From NCBI GenBank assembly GCA_050084515.1, contig CM114275.1:3038001-3102000 (forward strand): a stretch of DNA of 64,000 bases, read 5' to 3'. This stretch comes from Blasia pusilla (taxonomy: Eukaryota > Marchantiophyta > Marchantiopsida > Blasiales). How positions within the stretch are numbered: position 1 is the first letter of the stretch; each line of letters begins with the position of its first letter. Below the pieces are notes generated by a model. It did no database searches. It had not been told where the DNA came from and was given only the letters and a program-made list of their open reading frames with translations. Made by a program: the position numbers and the translations under genes. Positions 29,265 through 39,309 of the stretch are shown here, one piece after another.

Positions 29265-31484
29265 CTAGGATAGCATCAATTTTTTTCACTTTCATGAGCA
29301 GGTGGTTTCTTTTAGCACTGTATTATTTAATTGTCTAGATCTGAGATGAAGAATACAAATATTCTCGGAATCTCAGAAGTTGTTCTACATTTTCAGCTCC
29401 AATTATGATATAATTTGATCATCGGAGCCGATCTTTGCGTAATTAGGTGATGTTGAGAGCAGGTCAATTGAAGTCGTCGGCGAAACAAACCTTCGTCAGT
29501 TGTGCTGTTCGAGCGTGTCTCCAGCTCCGTGATTGGTTTGGTGTAGCCAAGTGATTTGTAAGAAGATACACGGAGAGCGTTTCTCGGGAAAGGATTGTAA
29601 TAAGCTATGTGCAAGCTCAAACCTGAGAGATAAACCAGGACTGATTTGGTGTGGCCATGTGATTTGTAAGAAGCTACACGGAGAGCGTTTCTCGTGAAAG
29701 GATGATAATTACCTTGGACAAGCTACGTGCAAGCTCAAACGTGAGATAAGCGCAGCATTGAAAGAATTGTACGTCTAAGATTTGGATCTTTCCCCTCTTG
29801 TCTTCGATCCATTCGGTCATGAGGACTTCATGACAACATTGAAAAGTGTCAGCTAAACATTTAATTTTCTCTTGGTGATGAGTCCCGAGCCTGACAGGGT
29901 CTGAGAACGCTGGCTCTCGCATGGTATTGGTGTGAGTCCGATCACCACGAAAACACGTGAAACTTATGCGACTGTAGTGGGTTGCTGTGAAAGTCTTATA
30001 ACGGCGTTACTGTATTCTCCTCTGACCGACACAGATGGACATCATCCCTTTCAACAAAAGCTTCAACCTTTGCGGACCTTTAAGAGGATTATTTATCAAA
30101 CACATGGATAGGTTAGATGGGGTGCTTGTAAGGGCCGAAAATAGTTTTTTAAGTTCCGGGAAAAAGCTTCTGACGTGCGACCTTACTACTAAAAGTAATG
30201 CCTTCTATTATTTTGGAGCGGGGAGTTTTAGTTTTGGCCACTTCGAGCCGACCGGACGACTAATTCATGCGGATTAAAATTAACCCCAAAATGTCTTGAA
30301 AGGCAAAAAAATCCCTTCTAATATGGTGAAGCGTGGTACTAAACAAATTATATTCGCAAATGTTTTGACCTTTTCTTATCGATTATAGTGGATTCCCCCG
30401 TGCGTGCTCACGTGAAGTGAGTTTCTTGCCATTTAGTCATGTCTCGCCATTTGTGCCCATACAAGTTTGGCTTTTGAAGCGTGGGACGACTGTACAAAAT
30501 AAACCTTTGACAGGGATTGGATAGCTTTGACATTGAAAGGATTTTCTCTGTGTCTGAGAAGGTTCTGACTTTCGGTGCCTTCATAATTCCGGTTCCAATA
30601 GAGGCCTGAAAAATGAGTGGTATGTGAGGGTATAGACCTCCCCACCCCGCTCCTCCGGGTCCTCCCCTCCTCCTCCACCATCACGTAAATTAGTTAAAAA
30701 GCATCTGTCATTTTAGGATTCTACTAGTTCCCCTTGAACAAGAATGCAGCCCCCATGTCCAATGGCAAGAGCAGGTCCGATACCCGATAACAGCAAAACT
30801 TGCGTCGAACGACAAACAGTTGTGAAGACATAAATAGTGGGGGACAACGAGGCAAATCAGACTCCGAGCAAGTGAAATCAGAAACGGGTGTCACAACCGG
30901 GTACGGCGCCCGCTTATACTATGTCATAGCCGGATGTGGCGCGTGCCTGAATGCATGAACGATGTGCTATGTGCCCTCAGGAAGCACAAGTAGAAGCAAA
31001 AGCTAGAGATTTGGTTTTCCATGAGTGGTGTTTGCCCTAGATAACCTCAAGTATATGCGAGAAAGAGTAAGAGATTTGGATATACTTCCACGCCACTATG
31101 CCGGAACACCACTCCTTGAGTTCGGGTAGTTACATGATGCAGCGGAGCTATGGACGGTAAGGTCCACTTAAGACTTCCAAAAGCATGGACTTAGAACCAT
31201 GCATATGTGTCGAATACATTTTTACTAATGGTGGATTATTATTCATGAGCTCTTTATCAAGTTTGCACTCGGGTAAAGTCCATGTGCATGTCTGTGGACT
31301 TTTGTTTGTTTGTTAGACGGAGATGTCTGATAGGCCTAGGTTTGTGAAACCCACAACCGGGCTCACCTCGCCTGCAACATACACCTGGGCTCAGCTAGCC
31401 CCAAGGTTGCACACGGACTCTACGGACTTATGGCAATCCTTAGGACCAACATGTGTGGGTCTCTAACGTATGCGCCCACTGACA
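29265..31484. other. 3' flank of ABCC and intergenic DNA, with a 108-bp tandem duplication
   Basis: No further gene is recognisable. At about 29530-29750 a segment of about 108 bp (gtgatttgtaagaag..tacacggagagcgtttctcg) is present twice in tandem. The rest (29760-31484) holds only short frames. The last bases before element A, GACA at 31481-31484, form half of its target-site duplication. Confidence 0.55.
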
Positions 31485-32033
31485 TGTCACGAGTGTTAGG
31501 ATAGATCGGTGGGATCTAGCACAACGTCTACACCAATAGTGGAGGATAAGCCCAGGAGGTCGAGGATGACCTGTTGAGGCCCCAGGAAAACCTGAGAGAG
31601 CAGGTTTCCCTGGGGCCTCAACAGGTTCTCTGCAAACCTAAGAGGAGCCATGTAGAGAAACTTACTATTTCGGGTAAGTTTCCATGTAGTGGATAGTTGA
31701 CTTTCCACTTTGGGAAGTGGCCCTTGACCCGCTACAGCAGGTCAAGAGCCAAGGACGTGACTTGCAAGCATAGGTTACTGTTGAGAGGGCTTGGGAGAGG
31801 GAAGGGGGTATACCTCCAAGAGAGAAAGCTTGAGAGCTCATTCTCTCTTTGTTGAACCTCTTGGCCTGAGGCGGCTGAACCTCTTGGCATAAGGCGGCGG
31901 AGCTATGGTCCTTTGCCTTGTGAGTGTAACCCAAGCCTCTCATTAGGAGAGTGGGTTTGGTTTGACATGAGAGAGAGTGCACACCTTTGAGAGCTATGGT
32001 GTGAGATGGTGTAGAGAGAGATTGGATCTTACT
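31485..32033 (+). repeat. A1: 5' terminal repeat of element A
   Basis: Homologous to the A2 copies and to A1 of element B, starting TGTCACGAGTGTTAGGATAG. Unlike the solo copy it is not followed by the B segment but runs directly into the leader. It carries its own foldback, 31570-31594 against 31601-31625 (24 of 25 positions pair, loop agagag), absent from the other copies, and a short tandem duplication of gaacctcttggc..gaggcggc (about 31854-31900). Confidence 0.8.
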
Positions 32034-33759
32034 TTACAAAGAGAGAATGACAGAGTTTCATGGGGGAGCTCGCTGATCACTCGTTGTTTTTGCAGGTTGG
32101 GGACCGTGTTTCCTTTTCAACGGCTCATGGGAGTGCTCACCGGAGCAAGGGTTGCTTTGATAGTTCTTTGCATTTGCCGATTTTTTGTGTGGAATAGTGG
32201 CACGCGGAAGCGCTCCCCAATTTCTGATAGGGATTGATTATGGGGCGGGTTGCCCCATGCCGGCACTCTCGAGAGCACCATGTAGCTTTCTGATTTGTGG
32301 TTTTACAGGTTTTACAGGTTTTACATTTTCGTCAGGAGAAATCAGCGCGGAAGCGCTGCCAAATTTTGTGTAGGAGAAAGAGACATTGGGATTTACAACA
32401 GTCCCCGTAAGTTTTTACTGGAATGTTTGATTCTAAATATTTTTTGATGCTGTTGTAGATTTTGAAGCTGTGCACACTGTGCAACAAGCAATGCATAATT
32501 TGGAGTTGCGAGAAAAAAGTTATGGTCAATCTTGCAAAATTGCAATTGCTAAGCAATTTTTAGGGTTAAATTGTTCAAACCCTAAACTAGCTGCCACGCC
32601 GGCGGCGGCCGTCGCCATCAAAGTCACCGTCAACAGTCCACCGTCGACGGTCAACCATCACCATCAATAGTCAACTATGATAGTCAGCGGTCAACCGTTA
32701 CCGTCAATGGTCAACCGTCACTCTCACTGGTCGGCCGTCACCATCAATAGTCAACCGTCACCGTCAACGGTCCACCGTCCGTTGTCCACCCTTTGGTTGC
32801 CATTACGGAGTGGAGGGTCTTCCACGACGTTCGTTGATTCTCTGACTTGCGTCGCCACCACGTACTTTGTTTTGGCCGCCACCGTCATCGCAATTTTGTC
32901 ATCAACTAGTGATGGCAGATGACCTCCGGTTATGGTGTTTGAGTTTTGATTTCATGCTGCTATGTTGTGATTGGTAGCTGCTCGACGACGATCGAGTACC
33001 ATGTCGTGACGCCCGTAGCCGCAACGCGCCGCCGATTGTTGCGCCGTGCCGCTCGTGGCCGTATCGCACCATCTCGATTGTGGAGCCGCTCCTTCACTAA
33101 TGAGCAGAGCGTGTGAATTGCTGATTGTGGAGGGTATGCCTCCGAGTGCCACACCCCATTCCCGAGTGCCGTGCTGTTTGTAGCCGTTCCGTGCCGCCAA
33201 TGCCGCACCGCATCGCTCGACCTGCATCGCACATCGAGGAGGTTGAGCAGCGTTAGTAGGAGAGGAGTACGACTTGCTGATTGGAGGAGTTGTCTTCACG
33301 ACCGAGTTGGGGTCGAGATTTGCAGTTGCTGAGGAGCGACATCAACATGTGTTCTGGTTACCCATTCTGGTCCTTTACCCTGCACGTGTGAGGGATTTTG
33401 GGATTTGGGTAGTTTATTTGGGGATATTGGGTTGTGTGGATGCTGAGAGCATCATTCATGTATGTGGTTTAGGGGACATAGACGTGTGTGGGATGTCCGG
33501 AGTTGAGGGTAGATTGTCGATGAGATGATAGCCTGGTCGATTTGCCGCACCACACTGCGTGTTGCCGCATGTTACACGTCTCGGGGAGGGAGAGTGTAGA
33601 TCGAGTGCTGCATGTTTGGGATGAGGGACTTAGGGATTACTCACGAGGATCAGAGTGATCGGGTGAGAGGGGCACGAGGGTCATTACGGCATCCGTTCGA
33701 GACTTTGAGAGGTGAGGTGGTGAACCCGAGAGTAGCTCTAGAGGTTTTACACGGAGTGG
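32034..33759 (+). other. leader of element A with a degenerate minisatellite
   Basis: A 1.7-kb non-coding leader. From about 32625 to 32790 it consists of loosely repeated gtcaaccgtcacc / gtcaacggtcc words, fewer in the matching part of element B (about 57490-57550). I could not identify a convincing primer-binding site after A1. Short frames at 32952-33299 are not supported as genes. Confidence 0.5.
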
Positions 33760-35180
33760 CGCGAGGTTCAAGGGTCTCCACGTGAGGGACCATCTTTACT
33801 TCCTTCTTTGTCATTGTCAGATGAGGGGGAGGGTGTAGAGGAGTTTGTCAGCACATCACCACACATTGTGAGTGGTCCTACCAGTTGGGTTTACAAGATG
33901 GACGACCGGGGTAGAGGACCGCGTAGGTTCTCAGGTGTAGTAGGCACGATTGAGTTGCACGATTTCATAGCAGAGTTTAGGAGTTGGTGTGACTCCCAGC
34001 GGGCCAGGAACTATAGAGAGTTCAACCCGTTTACAGCATGGAACAATATGTTCGAGCATTTAGAGTGGGCGCCCATGGATGATTATCATGAGTTCCCTTA
34101 GAGATATGCACGTGAGATCGAGGCGTGGAGTCTCTACTATGACCCACATTATGTGTCATGGACGGAGCCGTTCCTAGATGAGGAGGAGAAGTCAGCAGAG
34201 GATACTTCCTCTTCCACTAGTGACGTTTTAGGAGGGATCACTCGCACTGGAGTAGTTGCACCGTCTAGTCGGGTTTGTCCCAGGTTCAACCATGTGGTTG
34301 AGTTCTTTGCTGAGTTGAGGGCGAGCTACCAGGGGGTACGGATGGAGAAGTTGCAGAGCATCCACGACTTCTAGAGGCACCCAGGTGAGAGTTTGCGTGA
34401 GGCTTACACTTGCTTGCGCCGATTGATCAACATCACTCAGGGGGTGACGGAGGCTCAGGCTATCCAATCATGGTACGCGATGTTGGACCGGACCCTGCGA
34501 ACACGGGTGCGGGAGGGGATGCTTCTTATGAACACCTCCCCTTCTTTGAGAGATGTTTTTAGGACCATCGAGAACATTGAGCGCAACATGGTGGAGGAGA
34601 GCGTAGCCACCATGGGTTCTGGGCGAGAGTAGTCACGATTGTCTGCTCCACCTGTGCAGCAACGTGGACTCTGAGATAGGTTGACTGTGGCACCACGAGC
34701 TCACGGAGGATACCGGGAGGCCGTGCCACAAAGGCCTGCGCCTTCATATGCGGCTCAGCAACCGCCGCCTACTATTACTTGTTGGTCATGTGGTGGAGCC
34801 CATCATTAGCGCGATTGAACTCGTCAGGAACATGGATGTGTGCCTCAGCATGGAGGAGGAGATGGTGCTGTACCAAGAGGTTATCAGTATGACTATTGTC
34901 ATAGGTATGGTCATACATGCGCCAGGTGTTTCAGTTTATATCATGAGTTACGTCCAGACCGAGGGCCACAGAGGGCACCTGAGCAAGAAGCCAGTCCGGG
35001 TGGGCTAGAGATCATGCACCAGGTGGTCCGTTGGGAGACGAGGAGCTGGAGTTGCCCGACAGGGTGGTGGAGCTGCCCGTGGAGGAGGTAGAGTACCACC
35101 ATCTAGACGCACCGAGGGAGACGCCGGACGTGAGGCTGGGATGGCAGCTTAGATACAGCAGCTACAGGAGAAGATTGCCG
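33760..35180 (+). pseudogene. element A gag with two zinc knuckles
   Basis: The segments 33808-34101, 34153-34374 and 34393-34632 align in order with the gag of element B and show a Retrotrans_gag pattern (ELHDFIAEFRSWCD, then GESLREAYTCLRRLI and VTEAQAIQSWYAML). Downstream, in different frames, come two CCHC knuckles: CWSCGGAHH*RDC (about 34780-34818, with a stop replacing one residue) and YCHRYGHTCARC (about 34890-34925). Stops at 34099, 34372 and 34630 interrupt it. Gag forms the particle and binds RNA. Confidence 0.7.
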
Positions 35181-35182
35181 CT

Positions 35183-36240
35183 ATGGCATTGAGGTTTCCC
35201 GATGCCGGATCCGTGGCATCGACATCATATGGAGCAGCCAGAGATCTAGAGGATCCTGGTTGGATATGCAGGTTTGCCCAGATGGAGGCAGCCGCAGTTG
35301 TAACGTGTGGAGCAGCCGCAGAGTTGGATCCACAACGAGGGGAAGCTAGAAAACAAACAAGGCTTCCTCAGTCTTTCACCTTGTCCGAAGCGATGAGGAC
35401 CCCATCGATGGGTCCTCATCAAAATTCTTGGAGAGTTGGTGATGTTGTTGGTGTGCAGGCACGGAGGGCGATGGGAGAAGCGAGTGCGTCGACTCCTAGC
35501 TTTGATGCTCAAGAGGGGCATGTGTCGAGCACGTTGTTGGGGTCGGCGACCATTGTGTACCGCACTCCTTTATTTTTTGCTTCCGATGTTATGACGTTGG
35601 GGGGTACGACCGCCGAGGCTTTTCGGTTGGCCGCTTCACTATGTGAGCGCGGAGTTGGAGTTCCTGCATCACGTTCAGAGGTGATTTCAGAGGAGGTGAT
35701 GGACTTGCCCTTGGAGTGGATGCTCGGGCCGTCCTCGTCAAATTCATGGCAGGCTGCGGCTGCTAGGATGGCAGAGATGCCCGCTAGACCCGCAATAGAG
35801 CATGCCATGGCTTCTCCTGGTGTTGTGTTGCTGGATAACCAAGGAGAGGTCTTCCACTTGGTGAGTCCCGGAGGTAGAGCTTTTAGTGCAGAGCGCGTCT
35901 TGCAACCCCTGATGTCGGGGAAAGCGTCATTCAGAGGATTGGGCTTGACGAGAGCCAATATGGAGCGTTGTCCATTCTGGATACAAACATCCTTGGGTGG
36001 AGCGAGTACCACATAGTATATCACCCGATAGGAGGTCGTGGTGAGGATTCGCATGTGACATCCTACAGATGAGTCCGTGGTGCGAGCCAAGGCGATAGTG
36101 ATTGATGCAGAGTCCTACAACATCTTGGTTGGTGGAGCAGTGTTATACCCAATGGGGTTTTCCCTGGATTATTGGGAGGAGCCAGCGTCCTACAGACCAG
36201 GATGGCAATCAGGTGATGGGCGCCTTAGCTCATTACCCGT
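35183..36240 (+). pseudogene. element A protease region with the active-site loop deleted
   Basis: An open frame 35183-36016, continuing with a stop to about 36240. Conserved between A and B are PLMSGKASFRGLGLTR, RCPFWIQTSLGG, and later SYNILVGGAVLYPMGFSLD. In B the first of these is preceded by LDSVA, where an aspartic protease would carry D-S/T-G. In A the corresponding bases are missing (…RVLQPLM, about 35898-35915), so the catalytic loop is deleted. The N-terminal 200 residues are a linker I do not recognise. Confidence 0.6.
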
Positions 36241-37565
36241 TTGATTCACATGTGTAGTGATCGAGCGACGGCCGGGAGAGGTGGTGATCTTAGCAGCATT
36301 TAGCAATGCCATCACTTGGCCTAGTGATTTGATTGAGGAACATGTCCATGCACAGGATACTCCCGTTTGTGACATTTCTATGGAGAAGAGTGTTATGGTA
36401 GCCGCATCATTCCTTGGAGGAGAGCTGCCGTTGTGGGGCTCGACTGAGGAGCTTCGACGATTGGCAGATGAGCACGTGCAAACCGCGTGGAGCGAGGCAT
36501 TTGCGCTGGAGCGTGACGGGTTTGAGGAACCCAAGGTAGCAAGGAGTGCTACGATGACACCCTTGGATACCACATCCATTGTGTGGTGTATCCTGGAGGA
36601 GGGTATTTGAGTTTTAGATCTCTTTGGAGGGATTAGCACCGGGTTAGCTGTTGTTTTACAGGCAGGAGTGCGAGTGCAGCAGTACATGTATGTGGAGAGT
36701 GATGATGTTGCAAGGCATGTCTCACTACCATATGTGGCGCAGTTACGCCTATTTTTCTGACTTATTGTCTACCTCCGCGGTATAGGGGTACCAGAGTTCC
36801 CTACCGAGGGATATTTTGTTGTTGGGGGCGCATGACTTAGAGCGGGTAGGGACCATTGATTTGGTCATTGCCATTTAGCCATGTCATGGCTAATCAAGTG
36901 CTGGACGAGGCAGTGGGTTCGCTGACACTCGGTCCACATTGTTTTGGCAGATGTTGAGGGTCTTACGGCAATTGGAGGACCACCAGTCTCGTTCTCGAGC
37001 CTATATTCTGGAGAATGTGTTGATCTTAGGAGACTCCAGGTCACGGGTGGTGATGAGTGCTCATTAGGTGCGTGCCTGGATCATCCCAGTAGTGTTCTTG
37101 GATGCGGTGAGTGTAGGTTCTAGAGCCCATCGCCCGCGTCTATGGTGGACCAACTTGGTGCCCCATGCGGTGTTATAGAGGGCATATGCGAGAGTGGAGC
37201 TCCCCTCCCATTTGTGAGTGGATTCCATTCTAGATCCAGGTCGTTGATCACAAGCAGTGAGGCACGATGATTGACCACCATTGATTGTGGTCAAGAGGAT
37301 AGGAAGGCCGCAGGCAGCCTTGCCCACGTTTGTGAGTTTTCCCGCATCCTATGCATACAAGGAGGCCAGTCCTAGCTTGGTTTGGGATGACCAAGTTCAG
37401 CGGTTGGTGGAGCCCAACGCCGACGAGAGAGAGAGAGAGCGTTTAGGGTTTTCCCACAGGAGTGACGGCAGTACCGTTAGTGTCAGAGGCATCACGATGC
37501 CATGTCTTGGGTTAGGCGATGGACCTGAACTGCTTGACATGGATCCTCAGCTTAGGAGTAGTTGA
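36241..37565 (+). pseudogene. element A C5 cytosine DNA methyltransferase domain
   Basis: The enzyme family transfers a methyl group from S-adenosylmethionine to carbon 5 of cytosine. Motif I (cofactor binding) is VLDLFGGISTGL, about 36613-36648, followed by the motif II acidic residue in YMYVESDD (about 36685). Motif IV holds the catalytic cysteine in I*PCHG*SS: the TGT codon is at 36882-36884, with TAG before and TAA after it. Motif VI is YILENV (37002-37019). Motif VIII is RPRLWWTNL (about 37134-37160). Motif IX/X-like stretches are PTFVSFPASYAY and the final LGLGDGPELLDM. At 36607-36609 TGA replaces a Trp codon kept as TGG in element B. It lies between protease and RT in one polyprotein order. 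Stops show it is dead, but every core motif can be read. Confidence 0.8.
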
Positions 37566-37861
37566 GCAGCATTGTACGAGATTGCGACAAATCACAACGG
37601 TTGCGTTGGTGAGCCCCATGCCTACCGAGACGGTGGAGGCAGTGACTGGGGGCGAGACCCGAGGAGATCGACATACGAGGGGTGATCGGGAGAGACACCC
37701 TTGGACTTCTTGGGATGTTTTGTTTTCGCCAGGAGATGATAGCCACGGCATCTAGCGTGCTTCCGGGTACGGCACGTGGAGATGGGAGTTCTATTGTCCA
37801 AGACAGGGTTGCACCATAGCAACCACCGACATCCGCGCCAGAGAGTCCCATCGTAGTCACA

Positions 37862-38415
37862 ATGGAGACTTGGGAGCCAGATATGGGCCCTAAGTTGATA
37901 GGAGGAGGGCGGCGTTGGATACACATGTTCCTTAGGAGTTATAGGAGTTGTTTTGCATTTAGTATGCATGATTTGGGTACACTGAAGGGTCCAGGGATCT
38001 GCATTGAGTTGTTGAGTGACACGCCGCTCTTCCGACGATCCTATAGGTACAGTGACTTGGAGAGGGCTTTGATTCAGAGTAGGAGCCAAGACTTGGTTGG
38101 AGTAGGACTAGTGGAGATGTTGCATGGAGAGTATGCATTTGCCACTGTCATGCCCGCCAAGAAGGATGTGCATGGCAACTAGACGGACAAGTGAATGTGT
38201 GGAGATTACTGACCTATCAATTGGTAGACAAAGGCCGATAGGTATGCCATGCCCACCCTTGAGGAGATCTTTTATGCGATTGGGCATGCAAAGGTCTTCA
38301 ATTCATTGGATTTGCAAGCCAGATACCATCAGTTGCCCATGAGATTGGAGGAGAGGCAGAAGAGGGCATTTTGGGACATCGATCCTCACAGGAAGGCTTT
38401 TTTGTCAGCCAGATT
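37862..38415 (+). pseudogene. element A reverse transcriptase, N-terminal half
   Basis: The segments YSDLERALIQSRSQDLVG, HGEYAFATVMPAKKDVHGN, *MCGDY*PIN, YAMPTLEEIF, VFNSLDLQARYHQLP and FWDIDPHRKAF are the fingers and palm of a Ty3/Gypsy RT. Several stops interrupt it (38180, 38192, 38210, 38225). The sequence then jumps, at about 38402-38412, to the integrase C-terminal region, so the YIDD catalytic loop, RNase H and integrase core are deleted. The connecting stretch 37566-37861 is a degenerate linker also present in B. Confidence 0.75.
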
Positions 38416-38996
38416 TACCTGCGGCCATTTGTCGAGGTGTTGGTGAGGTGTTGAACCTTGGTGACCCTGATGTATGGATGTGAGCATGCTCTGAGAGGGC
38501 TGAGTTGTTTCGGAGAGTGATGCCCATGGCGTTTGAGAACTTGGTGATTGCGCAACATCGGGATACGTTGAGGTATGCGACTATTCAGGGAGGTGGTCAT
38601 CGACCTACTATCCGGAGGTTTCATCAGGGAGACTATGTCTACTTGCAAAAGACGGCACCCACGACGTTGGATGTGACTACGGGGTGCACCATCTTGAGAG
38701 TGCGTGAGGTTTTTCCATCCGGTGTTCTCTTGATAGAGGGACGCGATAGTATGGTATGGAAGGACCATGTGCATAATTGTGTGTCATGTCACCTTCCTAA
38801 CATTGATTGTACAATAGATCCGAGCTCAGCACTAGTTCCTACAGGCTTGCGTTGTATGTTGTGTGGTTCTGCTCATGGTGCAGCCACGATGCTAGTCTGT
38901 GATGGATGTTCGAGAGGTTGGCATATGGCATGTCTGACGCCACCTCTCACTAGGGTTCCTCGAGGACGATGGATGTGTCCCACATGCACATAGAGG
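38416..38996 (+). pseudogene. element A integrase tail and C-terminal PHD finger
   Basis: The open frame 38505-38993 begins with the end of integrase (RRVMPMAFENLVIAQHRDTL, GDYVYLQ, LDVTTGCTILRVREVFPSG). It ends with a C4HC3 PHD finger: cysteines in CMLCG, CDGC, the WHMAC pair with its histidine, and WMCPTC (about 38853-38990). PHD fingers commonly read the histone H3 tail, and here one sits where chromoviral integrases carry a chromodomain. All eight zinc ligands are present. The same finger is preserved in element B. Confidence 0.8.
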
Positions 38997-39180
38997 AGAT
39001 ACTAGGTAGGTTTTGATTCCGACTTTTTCTGTGACATGGATGACTGGAAGGCGACTAACGATGGGGCCACATGAGCACCCGGCCTTTCTGCTCTTAGCAT
39101 CCTAGAGATGTATGTCGTGGTAGTTAGGGATAGATGGCATTTTGGAGTTAGAGGGACCTAACCACCAGCTAGGGGAACGA

Positions 39181-39307
39181 TTGGAGATATTTTGGTACTT
39201 CTTGCCTCTATGTATGGATGTCATGAGTTAGCATGGGATCGTGTGTGTTTATGTGTATGTTCGATAACAGCGATGTATGTTGTATAGCGATGTGTATGTG
39301 CATGACA
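39181..39307 (+). repeat. B1 segment at the 3' end of the element A internal region
   Basis: About 127 bp starting ttggagatattttggtac and ending gcatgaca. It is homologous to B2 (40031-40155) and to the B part of the solo copy at 11.2 kb. It is preceded by the purine stretch agggga (39171-39176), a possible polypurine tract, and followed by AT and the A2 start, giving TGACA-AT-TGTCA. Confidence 0.8.
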
Positions 39308-39309
39308 AT

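Noticed and set aside
32952-33299. A gene in the element A leader
   Set aside because: The matching region of element B does not keep the same frame, and no domain is recognisable.
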